From the NCBI RefSeq assembly GCF_016405965.1, contig NZ_JAEFCD010000004.1, positions 124,001 to 188,000 of the forward strand: a stretch of 64,000 bases of DNA, read 5' to 3'. Numbering within the stretch: the stretch's first letter is position 1; each line of letters opens with the position of its first letter. The position numbers and the translations under genes are program-made. A model generated the notes under the pieces. The model saw only the letters and a program-made list of their open reading frames with translations. It ran no database searches and was not told the DNA's origin. Shown here piece by piece: positions 10,342 to 17,649 of this stretch. The DNA comes from Alteromonas sp. IB21. GTDB lineage: Bacteria; Pseudomonadota; Gammaproteobacteria; Enterobacterales; Alteromonadaceae.

Positions 10342-10790
10342 GCTTCAGAAGTGACGCTTGATGCATGCTGCAAACAAAAATTCAGCCATTCTGCTAAGAA
10401 GATATTAACCATGTGCTTTTCGTTGCGCTGCCGCATTTTTAAATTTGGGTAATCATATGATGGCGCGAGTGCACCTGTATTTTGGCTGTTTATAACTTCG
10501 GCCATACGAGCATCATGGTATAAGCGCACCGTCATGCTGGGCGTTAAGTAAGAGGGCATATCTTTCGTGGTTTGCTTGATGCTCAGCGTACTGGTGTAAC
10601 GGGCAGAGTCAACGATTCGAATTTCATAAGACAGACCAACCCCTACCGAAAATTCGTAACTTAAATCCTCCGTATCACAGTCAGGCAAAATCCTCAGTAC
10701 GTGCGAATAATTCAGTTCGCAAAGCGCCTGCATAGACGGAAGATTAGGTACATATTTTCGTTGATTACGTTGAGTCACGATGTCTGCCAT
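10338..10790 (-). CDS. yqiB: YqiB family protein (DUF1249)
   Basis: YqiB is a small conserved gammaproteobacterial protein of unknown function, always found between nudF and cpdA. The proposed start is the ATG at 10790 (150 residues, MADIVTQRNQRKY). It overlaps the nudF end by 16 bp and has GGAG just upstream. An alternative start at 10826 would add 12 residues with no ribosome-binding site. The family hallmark residues are recognisable: YVPNLPSMQALCELNY near the N-terminus, MTVRLYHDARMAEV in the middle and QRNEKHMVNIFLAEWL near the end. No signal peptide or membrane segment is present. Confidence 0.88.
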   Translation of the reverse strand: MADIVTQRNQRKYVPNLPSMQALCELNYSHVLRILPDCDTEDLSYEFSVGVGLSYEIRIVDSARYTSTLSIKQTTKDMPSYLTPSMTVRLYHDARMAEVINSQNTGALAPSYDYPNLKMRQRNEKHMVNIFLAEWLNFCLQHASSVTSEA

Positions 10791-11401
10791 TGCTCCAGAA
10801 GTTGAGTTTTGTGCATAAAAAACCATTGTAGCGCAATTATTGCCGCCGCGTTGTCAATATGGCCTTTTTCCAACCATTCAAGGGCGGTATTCTCTTTCAC
10901 TCGATGGACCTTAATATCTTCAGACTCGGTATCCAAGCCGTGGATACCGTGCGCTTTAGCCGCGTTCGTTTTCGCTATAAAAATATGTAATCTTTCTGTC
11001 GTGCCACCAGGACTGGATAAATAACTGAGCGCTTTAGTGAGGTTATCAAGCTCGATACCAGCTTCTTCCATTGACTCTCTGTGGCACACGTTTTCGGGCG
11101 TTTCCCCTTCATCTATCATGCCTGCGATAATTTCTATCAGCCAAGGACTTGAAGATGTGGCCAACGCCCCAATTCTTACCTGCTCGATCAGTACGAACTC
11201 TTGGAGAATGGGATCGTAAGGTAGTACCCCCACTGCATGACCGCGTTCAAAAATTTCGCGGGTGACGGTGTCGCTCCATTCTCCATTGAAGCACTTGTGT
11301 TTAAATTGATATTGATTCATCGTGAAGAAACCACGATACACTGGTTTAATATCGGTGATTTCAACATCATTTGAGGTAAATGAAAGGAATTCCTTGCTCA
11401 T
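10775..11401 (-). CDS. nudF: ADP-ribose pyrophosphatase NudF
   Basis: NudF hydrolyses ADP-ribose to AMP and ribose 5-phosphate, limiting non-enzymatic ADP-ribosylation. The 208-residue protein (ATG at 11401; E. coli NudF is 209) has the Nudix box at residues 94-116: G94 with E100, then REs-x-EEAGI. The serine at the usual hydrophobic position after RE is a slight deviation. A TTG seven codons upstream is a possible alternative start but adds nothing to the family alignment. It is the first gene of the run towards parE and is divergent from tolC, sharing a region of about 300 bp. Confidence 0.94.
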   Translation of the reverse strand: MSKEFLSFTSNDVEITDIKPVYRGFFTMNQYQFKHKCFNGEWSDTVTREIFERGHAVGVLPYDPILQEFVLIEQVRIGALATSSSPWLIEIIAGMIDEGETPENVCHRESMEEAGIELDNLTKALSYLSSPGGTTERLHIFIAKTNAAKAHGIHGLDTESEDIKVHRVKENTALEWLEKGHIDNAAAIIALQWFFMHKTQLLEQWQTS

Positions 11402-11643
11402 TTGCTGACACTTATGGTTCAAATAGATTTATCATACATAGTACATTCACACACCAACCATGTATATGCGTTGCAAACGCAATATTTAGGTGTGCTCGAA
11501 TAACGGAAAACTCAGATTACAAGTCGTCTATTACTATAATAATTGCGTGGGTAGATCACATATTCTGTTACAGTTAAACGAATACTGTTACGAGTTTGTA
11601 CTTTCGGTTTGTGGTTGAATTTTCATACACTTGGTTTTAATTA

Positions 11644-11668
11644 GTCGTCTTAACGAATACGCGACGAC
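11644..11668 (+). promoter_or_regulatory. Inverted repeat in the tolC leader
   Basis: GTCGTC (11644-11649) and GACGAC (11663-11668) are separated by 13 bases, about 30 bases before the tolC ATG. They could form a small mRNA hairpin just upstream of the AGGAAG ribosome-binding site, or be a regulator site. The rest of the ~300-bp nudF-tolC gap shows no other clear element. Confidence 0.3.
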
Positions 11669-11698
11669 GCAACTTGAACACAACAGGAAGACGTAAGC

Positions 11699-13087
11699 AT
11701 GAAACGAACACTTCTGTCGCTGGTTATCGGAGTATCGATGACAACTAGTGCTTTGGCCGATGACCTAATGCGGGTATATCAACAAGCACTGGCGAACGAT
11801 CCATTGGTAAACCAAGCGAAAGCGCAACGTGATGCTGCGTTTGAAGGAATTAGTCTTAGCCGTGCAAGCCTGCTCCCCCAAATTTCAGGCTCGGTGGGTT
11901 ATACCCATTCCGAATCTGAGCGTTTTCAACAGCTAGGTCCGGATACCATTTTCACCACCGACACCACGGTAGACACTAAGGACTACGGTATTTCGCTTTC
12001 CATGTCACTGTACGACCATGCAAACTGGCTTAACTTAGACCGTGCTGAGAAGGTCGCAGAGCAAAGTGACGCTCAGCTAGCAGCAAGCATGCAGGACGTT
12101 ATTGTAAGAACGGTAACAGCTTATTTTGACGTGCTCCGCGCGCGCGACAATGTAGAGTTTGTTGGCTCTGAGAAACGCGCTATCGAGCGTCAATTAGAAC
12201 AAACGCGTCAGCGCTTTGAAGTTGGTTTAACCGCGATTACTGACGTACACGAAGCACAGGCTAATTTTGATAGAACTGTGGCACAGGAAATACAGGCTAA
12301 AAACGAACTTGAATTTGCTCTTGAAGCACTTCGGGTTATTACGGGTAAGTATCACGACAGTCTTTACGGATTAAATACTGAAAACTTCTCAGCAACCATG
12401 CCGGTACCTGAAACTGTGGAAAGCTGGCTAGAAACGGCTGAAGATAAAAATTTAGCGTTACTCGTAAACCGGTTAGCAATGGACATTGCAAAAGAAGATA
12501 TTGCGATTGCACGTTCAGGACACTTACCGACGTTGTCTTTGTCGGGTAGATACGGACGCTCAAAAGACGAAGTTGAGGGTGAATTTATCAACGATGCAGG
12601 TGAGAGTGCGCCGGTTGCTTATGATACGCCTTACCTAGACAGCCAGTCGATAGGTGTTACGCTGAGTGTGCCAATTTATCAAGGTGGCAGCGTAAGTGCT
12701 CAAACACAGCAGGCTAAGTACAACTATGTTGCTCAAAGCCAAGCTACCGAGCAAACCTATCGTCAAACAGTGCAGTCTGTTCGCAGTTCGTTTAATAACG
12801 TAAAAGCGTCTATCTCAACTATTCGCGCCCTTGAACAATCTGTGGTCTCAGCAGACAGTGCACTAAAAGCAACGGAAGCAGGGTTTGATGTAGGCACACG
12901 TACCATTGTTGATGTACTTGACAGCACGCGCAACTTATTCGACGCACGACGTAACCTTGCTGGCGCGCGCTACGACTTTATTCAGTCGGTTATTACGCTT
13001 AAGCAAGCAGCGGGGACATTAACAGGTGAAGATGTGGCGATGATTAATCGCGGCCTTAAGCCAGTGCAAGCCGACAGCAATAGCTAA
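11699..13087 (+). CDS. tolC: Outer membrane channel protein TolC
   Basis: TolC forms the trimeric outer-membrane and periplasmic duct used by RND, MFS and ABC efflux pumps and type I secretion. The 462-residue protein has a signal peptide ending ...TTSALA, with cleavage before DDLMRVYQQAL (about residue 20). It then shows the duplicated OEP repeats: the first begins ALANDPLVNQAKAQRDA, the second near residue 250 (ALLVNRLAMDIAKEDI). Each carries long coiled-coil helices rich in Gln, Ala and Glu. It is slightly shorter at the C-terminus than E. coli TolC (493). The position next to nudF-parE is the conserved enterobacterial arrangement. It has its own intrinsic terminator. Confidence 0.94.
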   Translation: MKRTLLSLVIGVSMTTSALADDLMRVYQQALANDPLVNQAKAQRDAAFEGISLSRASLLPQISGSVGYTHSESERFQQLGPDTIFTTDTTVDTKDYGISLSMSLYDHANWLNLDRAEKVAEQSDAQLAASMQDVIVRTVTAYFDVLRARDNVEFVGSEKRAIERQLEQTRQRFEVGLTAITDVHEAQANFDRTVAQEIQAKNELEFALEALRVITGKYHDSLYGLNTENFSATMPVPETVESWLETAEDKNLALLVNRLAMDIAKEDIAIARSGHLPTLSLSGRYGRSKDEVEGEFINDAGESAPVAYDTPYLDSQSIGVTLSVPIYQGGSVSAQTQQAKYNYVAQSQATEQTYRQTVQSVRSSFNNVKASISTIRALEQSVVSADSALKATEAGFDVGTRTIVDVLDSTRNLFDARRNLAGARYDFIQSVITLKQAAGTLTGEDVAMINRGLKPVQADSNS

Positions 13088-13126
13088 GTGCTGTTAGGGT
13101 ACGGACAGTGCCTGAATGATGGATGT

Positions 13127-13155
13127 AAAGGGTAGCGAAAAGGCTGCCCTTTTTT
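13127..13155 (+). terminator. Intrinsic terminator of tolC
   Basis: AAAGGGTAGC (13127-13136) pairs with GCTGCCCTTT (13143-13152) around the loop GAAAAG, with one G-T pair, and is followed by further T residues. It lies 40 bases after the tolC stop. Confidence 0.85.
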
Positions 13156-13193
13156 ATGCGCGTCAACTTCTTATGTAATGTGAAACCAAAGCG

Positions 13194-13346
13194 TTATTTT
13201 ATCGCCCCAAACTTCTGTAGAGCACCCAACAACTCGCGATATTCATTGCAAAGTGCTTGAGCGTTTTGCTTGCTTAAAACAGGAGTGGATAAGCGCAGAG
13301 ACACCGCGTGTAATTTTGCTTGCAACAAACGTAATTCATCATCCAT
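13194..13346 (-). CDS. Small hypothetical protein, 50 aa
   Basis: A 50-codon reading frame runs from ATG at 13346 to TAA at 13194. It begins MDDELRLLQAKLHAVS and ends LGALQKFGAIK. The ATG is preceded by AAAGGG at seven bases, a good ribosome-binding site. The composition is coding-like: charged and leucine-rich, consistent with two amphipathic helices (residues 3-19 and 26-46), with no membrane segment. It fills most of the tolC-channel gap. I do not recognise a family. It could be a small soluble helical protein; conservation across related genomes would settle whether it is real. Confidence 0.5.
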   Translation of the reverse strand: MDDELRLLQAKLHAVSLRLSTPVLSKQNAQALCNEYRELLGALQKFGAIK

Positions 13347-13542
13347 GATTATGCCCTTTATTTTTCACCTATGTTTGTAATGGCTAATTTTTATTACATG
13401 CACAGGTAACGGTTTTAAAACGCGGTTGGTGCCCCAACATTTATGTCGCATTACATGCGCAAACTGCAACTTTAGTATAACGCCAAACGGGCTTACAGCA
13501 AGCCTATTGGTTTAGTGATTTTTCCTTGAGTGATAGATAAAA

Positions 13543-14382
13543 ATGCAAGCCTCTGAACTTCAGAATAAATTTGAACGGATCCGTGCCAATAAATGGTTCG
13601 AAGCCTTTGTAATAAGCGTCATCGTTATTTCTGCACTGCTAGTAGGTGCAAAAACCTACGAACTTCCCTCGGGAATGGCCTCTGTAACCCTTTTCTTAGA
13701 TTGGTTTATCAGCGCCTTCTTTTTAACTGAACTCACTATTCGCTTTTTAGCTGAAAAACGTAAACGCTACTTTTTCAAAAGCTTTTGGAATTGGTTTGAT
13801 ACGCTAATCGTTATCATCAGTTTGATCCCCGCAGATGATACGGAACTCGCGTTGATAGCACGTTTAGTGCGTGTTTTCCGTGTACTGCGAATGATTTCAA
13901 TAATCCCAGAGCTACGGATTTTATTGGTTTCACTGGTTAAAGCCTTACCTCAGTTAGCCTATGTGATGCTACTGATGTTCATTATTTTTTATATCTACGC
14001 GGCGGTGGGCAGTACGCTGTTTGAAAATATTAACCCTGTGTTGTGGGGTGACATTACCATCTCGATGCTAACACTCTTTAGGATCATGACGTTCGAGGAT
14101 TGGACAGATGTCATGTACGAAACCCAAGAGGTATATTCGCTGAGTTGGATTTTCTATCTCACGTTCATCTTTTTCACCGCGTTTGCATTCTTAAACATGG
14201 TGATTGGCATTGTGGTAAACGTAATGGAAAGGGAAAACGAAAAAGCGCGGGCAGAAAAAGAAGCGGCATTGCTGGAAGAGCAAATTGCCCAAGGGCATGT
14301 AGAGCCAACGCTGCACGATGTGATGAAAGAGTTGCGCGAACTTAAAATGCAATTGTCGGCGCAACATTCAAAACGTGATTAA
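13543..14382 (+). CDS. Voltage-gated cation channel, one-domain (BacNav-like)
   Basis: This 279-residue six-helix ion-transport protein would assemble as a homotetramer in the inner membrane. Approximate segments: S1 20-38, S2 47-71, S3 82-96, S4 103-120, S5 135-158, pore 170-192, S6 200-227. S4 carries arginines every third residue (R107, R110, R113, R116), so it is voltage sensing. The selectivity filter is T183-F-E-D-W187, differing from the TLESW of NaChBac-type sodium channels and closer to the xxEDW of eukaryotic calcium channel repeats. A charged C-terminal coiled coil (about 229-275) follows S6, as in BacNav channels. Ion preference cannot be decided from sequence. It appears monocistronic. 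Confidence 0.9.
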   Translation: MQASELQNKFERIRANKWFEAFVISVIVISALLVGAKTYELPSGMASVTLFLDWFISAFFLTELTIRFLAEKRKRYFFKSFWNWFDTLIVIISLIPADDTELALIARLVRVFRVLRMISIIPELRILLVSLVKALPQLAYVMLLMFIIFYIYAAVGSTLFENINPVLWGDITISMLTLFRIMTFEDWTDVMYETQEVYSLSWIFYLTFIFFTAFAFLNMVIGIVVNVMERENEKARAEKEAALLEEQIAQGHVEPTLHDVMKELRELKMQLSAQHSKRD

Positions 14383-14484
14383 GTTATGCAGTCTGCACAA
14401 GGTAGCCCACCATGGCGAGGTCAATTCATTTGCCCAAGCCTACCGTGCAGGAGACAAACCAACGTTGACATGTAACCCTTAATA

Positions 14485-14515
14485 AACAAAGGCCACGAAT
14501 GTGGCCTTTGTTTTT
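14485..14515. terminator. Bidirectional intrinsic terminator
   Basis: AACAAAGGCCAC (14485-14496) and GTGGCCTTTGTT (14501-14512) form a perfect 12-bp stem with the loop GAAT, followed by TTT. It lies between the convergent channel gene and the TPR lipoprotein gene and suits both. Confidence 0.93.
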
Positions 14516-14569
14516 ACGCGCAGAGTGAGAGGAAACAAACCGCCTCGCTCTCTCTTCTACAAGGATGTG

Positions 14570-17344
14570 TTATAACCCGTATTGCTGTTTAAGATTCTCC
14601 GCTCTCTGCTTTGCTGCGTCAGACGAAAACTCTCGGCTTGTTAGACGACGCTTTGCTAATGCCGCTTTATCGAGTGCAAATAACAAATCTACGTGATTCA
14701 AATAAACTTCATCGCTTGCAATCGGAGCTGCAGAAATTTGCTCGTAAAGCGTTAGCGCCGCCTCTTTATCACCTTTAGCAATGTAAATTTGCGCCAATGT
14801 ATCTACAGCATCTGGGTTTTCACGTTGAAGCGACACTGCTTTTTTCGCGAGCTCCTCCGCGCGTTTTAATTCGCCATCTTCAAAAGCCAAATACGCTAAA
14901 TTATTCAATACAACAAAGTTGTCTGGTGTTTTCGTCAACACCCGTTCATAGGTATCAATGGCCGCGTTTCGGTCTGAGCGAATTTGACGCTCAGCTAACA
15001 GCATGGCGCTTTGCACATCATTATTGTGAGCACCAACATGTTTCTCTAAAAAGCTGAACGCCTGCTCTTTCTTACCAGACATTTCCATTGCTGCCACCAA
15101 AAGCAGCGCATTGTCTGAATTAGGCGTGGCGTCATAGGCGACTTTAGCGTGCTCTACCGCTTGCTCTGGCGCTTTTTCGATAAGATGTAAGCGAGCAATA
15201 ATACCTCTTACAAATGGCAATGCTTTTACATCATCTGACGTGCTATTGATGATATCCCACGCGGGTTTTGTCTGACCTAGACGACTATGGAAATACGCTT
15301 TCAACAGCGTTAACTGTGCGTCAGGACGTTTCGCAAGCACTTTATCGGTAAGGGCTAAGCCTTGCTTAAACTGCTTCTGTGAATCAACAATTAATAGTTT
15401 GCCTAAAACCGCGTTTTTGTCTTGTGGATAAAAGGACAGCCAGCGATCAAAAAAGGCCGTCGCCTCTTTTACATTATTCGTCGCGATAAGCGTTTGACCT
15501 TTTAAGTTCCAAAAAACCTGAGGTGACGATTCGTCTCCTTCTACGTTAGCTAACAGTGACACAGTGTTATCAAGCTGACCGTTTATAGAGTACATTCTCG
15601 CTAATAACAGCCTTAACTTAAGATCGCTCTTATTCTTGCTAAATTGAGTTTGCGCGTGGGCGATAACCTCTTTGCCATCACCTTCTTCCGCTGCCAATGC
15701 AAACCATAACGCTAATGCCTGAACATCTGCAGGGTTCTCATCAATAAAAGCGCGAATAAACGCAAGGGCATTTTCTTTTTTCCCCTCGGCTACAAGAAGA
15801 TTGGCGCGGGAGTACGTCACCTCGTTACCCGCATCGCTTAAACCACTTGCTTTATCAAGATACTGGGCGGCTTCTTGATAAGCGCCCTCTGCAGTAGCAA
15901 TGTTACCGAGATAGATAAGCGGGGCCGCCGTGTCTGGCGACTGCTCATGCCATTCTTTTGCCGCAACCTTTGCTTTATCTAGCTGATTCGTTGCTATGTA
16001 AGCCCGCAATAAGGTCGCTTGTGACGTCACTGACTCTGGTGCTTTCTCTACAGCCTCTTCAAGGTTCACCAAGCCGTCAATATCGTTGAGTGATAATTGA
16101 AGCACGCCAAGACGTGATAAATCTTCAGCAGTAGCGCTAACCGCCTCAGACTTTTCTACCATTTGTTTAGCGCCTACTACGTTACCGTCTTTAAGTAACT
16201 GGTAGCTGGCTTTTGAGAACAATGCAGCGTCAACACCCTGCTCACCTTCAACCCGAGCTAACACCTCTAGCGCTTCGTCATTTTCGCCAAGCTGAAGCAT
16301 GCTATCTGCGAGCATGCGAAGACCAGGATGATTATCAGGTAAACTTGATGCAACCATGGTCAAGTGTCGCTGAGCAGCCTCGAAGTCTTGAATTTGATAG
16401 GCACTGAAACCAGCCACAAGGCGAACAACTTGATCGCTTCTGCCGTTTTGTACAGCAATCTCTAGATGTTCTAATGCTTTAGCGTAATTTTCATTAGCCG
16501 ACTCGATAATGCCTTTAAACGTGTTAAGCAAAGGGTGGTTTTCGTTAAGGGTTAATAAGTCATTAACGATAGGCGCTGCTTTCTCTAAATTTCTAATCTC
16601 TATCAACAACGCCGCATAGGCAAACTTGCTGGTCACGTCATCTGGAAATTGGCTAACGTAAACGCCATAAACCTCGGCGGCTTTTTCAGGCTCACCGCTT
16701 TGAAGATAGAGCTTGGCGAGCTGCTGCAACACATCTTTATTGGTTGGCGCTTGTTCACGAAGCGCCTCAGTGGCAGCCAAAGCACCTTCCATGTCGTTGT
16801 CTAAAACGAAAGCATAGCTATCAATCAGGCCTTTATATACTGAGCTTGTATCCAAGGTAGACAGGTCAGCAAGGAGAGTCTGCGCCTCCTCAGTTTTACC
16901 TAGCTGCATTAACGCCTGTAGTTTATAAAACCCTACTTCCGCTGACTCAACCGCTGTCATGCCTTCGGCACGGTAGTCCACCTCAGCAAGGGCATTCTCT
17001 GCCCCCGATTGTTGATACGCGACAGATAGAAGTGGAATGACCTGACTCACTGGGTGCCCCAAGTCCATTGCCTTGTTGAGCTCTTTCTCTGCCGCAGCAA
17101 AATTATTTTGCTGCAAATACAGCTTACCTAGTTCGAAGCGCGGCTCGGCAGCATTAGGCGCTTTTTGAATGGCGTTTTTGTATTCAACGACCGCCGCGTC
17201 AAGTTGCTGTTGAGAGGCGTAATTTCTTGCGTCAGCCAGATGGCTCTCCATAGACTTTTCACTACAGCCTGACAAAAGTGCACTGGATAGCATTACTGCT
17301 AACGTTGTGCGTTTAATTAATTTATTTGTTTTATACTTTGTCAT
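14570..17344 (-). CDS. TPR-repeat lipoprotein, PEP-CTERM PrsT-like
   Basis: This 924-residue exported lipoprotein has a signal peptide with lipobox LLSGC (C27) and then almost continuous tetratricopeptide repeats. An early example is the pair AAVVEYKNAIQKAPN and PRFELGKLYLQQNNFAAAE; a late one reads NFVVLNNLAYLAFEDGELKR. Length, lipobox and start (ARNYASQQQLDAA) match the XrtA/PEP-CTERM system TPR protein PrsT, which accompanies exosortase and exopolysaccharide genes. No exosortase, PEP-CTERM protein or glycosyltransferase lies nearby, so the link rests on family resemblance. The ATG at 17344 has AAGGAA six bases upstream. It may act as a periplasmic scaffold; other large TPR lipoproteins remain possible. 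Confidence 0.72.
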   Translation of the reverse strand: MTKYKTNKLIKRTTLAVMLSSALLSGCSEKSMESHLADARNYASQQQLDAAVVEYKNAIQKAPNAAEPRFELGKLYLQQNNFAAAEKELNKAMDLGHPVSQVIPLLSVAYQQSGAENALAEVDYRAEGMTAVESAEVGFYKLQALMQLGKTEEAQTLLADLSTLDTSSVYKGLIDSYAFVLDNDMEGALAATEALREQAPTNKDVLQQLAKLYLQSGEPEKAAEVYGVYVSQFPDDVTSKFAYAALLIEIRNLEKAAPIVNDLLTLNENHPLLNTFKGIIESANENYAKALEHLEIAVQNGRSDQVVRLVAGFSAYQIQDFEAAQRHLTMVASSLPDNHPGLRMLADSMLQLGENDEALEVLARVEGEQGVDAALFSKASYQLLKDGNVVGAKQMVEKSEAVSATAEDLSRLGVLQLSLNDIDGLVNLEEAVEKAPESVTSQATLLRAYIATNQLDKAKVAAKEWHEQSPDTAAPLIYLGNIATAEGAYQEAAQYLDKASGLSDAGNEVTYSRANLLVAEGKKENALAFIRAFIDENPADVQALALWFALAAEEGDGKEVIAHAQTQFSKNKSDLKLRLLLARMYSINGQLDNTVSLLANVEGDESSPQVFWNLKGQTLIATNNVKEATAFFDRWLSFYPQDKNAVLGKLLIVDSQKQFKQGLALTDKVLAKRPDAQLTLLKAYFHSRLGQTKPAWDIINSTSDDVKALPFVRGIIARLHLIEKAPEQAVEHAKVAYDATPNSDNALLLVAAMEMSGKKEQAFSFLEKHVGAHNNDVQSAMLLAERQIRSDRNAAIDTYERVLTKTPDNFVVLNNLAYLAFEDGELKRAEELAKKAVSLQRENPDAVDTLAQIYIAKGDKEAALTLYEQISAAPIASDEVYLNHVDLLFALDKAALAKRRLTSREFSSDAAKQRAENLKQQYGL

Positions 17345-17649
17345 TGTAATTCCTTGCCCTTCCTCAAATTTTTATTGTCACACCGCTGCACTATTGTAAA
17401 AAACGTCCATCACACTGCTTATTAATTCATCTAATTTGTGCAATTTCGTGGCAACCTGTCCATTATTCGAATATAATACGGGTTTTTGCAACACTGCTGG
17501 CAAGCATATCGCGAAATACGCTAAAAATACGCTTCTTAAACTCGCCTGAATGGCCAGTTCATCGCTGTATAGCGTCTTGCGATAATAAACCGCTAAATTT
17601 GGTTTAGTCGTATGCCGCACCCTCCTTACTTAATGCACCAGGACCCTTA
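17345..17649. promoter_or_regulatory. Intergenic region prsT-like/deaD; long helicase leader
   Basis: This is a 305-bp divergent gap. The likely deaD promoter is GTGGCA (17448-17453), an 18-bp spacer, then the perfect -10 TATAAT (17472-17477), giving a 5' leader of about 165 nt. E. coli deaD/csdA also has a long, cold-regulated leader, so a similar role is plausible. An 80-codon minus-strand reading frame here is not convincing: its GTG directly abuts GGAGG with no spacing. Confidence 0.5.

Noticed and set aside
14386..14475. 29-codon plus-strand frame after the channel gene
   Set aside because: No ribosome-binding site, Pro/Cys/Arg-rich composition and no motif.
17378..17620. 80-codon minus-strand reading frame upstream of the TPR lipoprotein
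   Set aside because: Its GTG directly abuts GGAGG with no spacing, the composition is not gene-like, and it overlaps the likely deaD promoter and leader.
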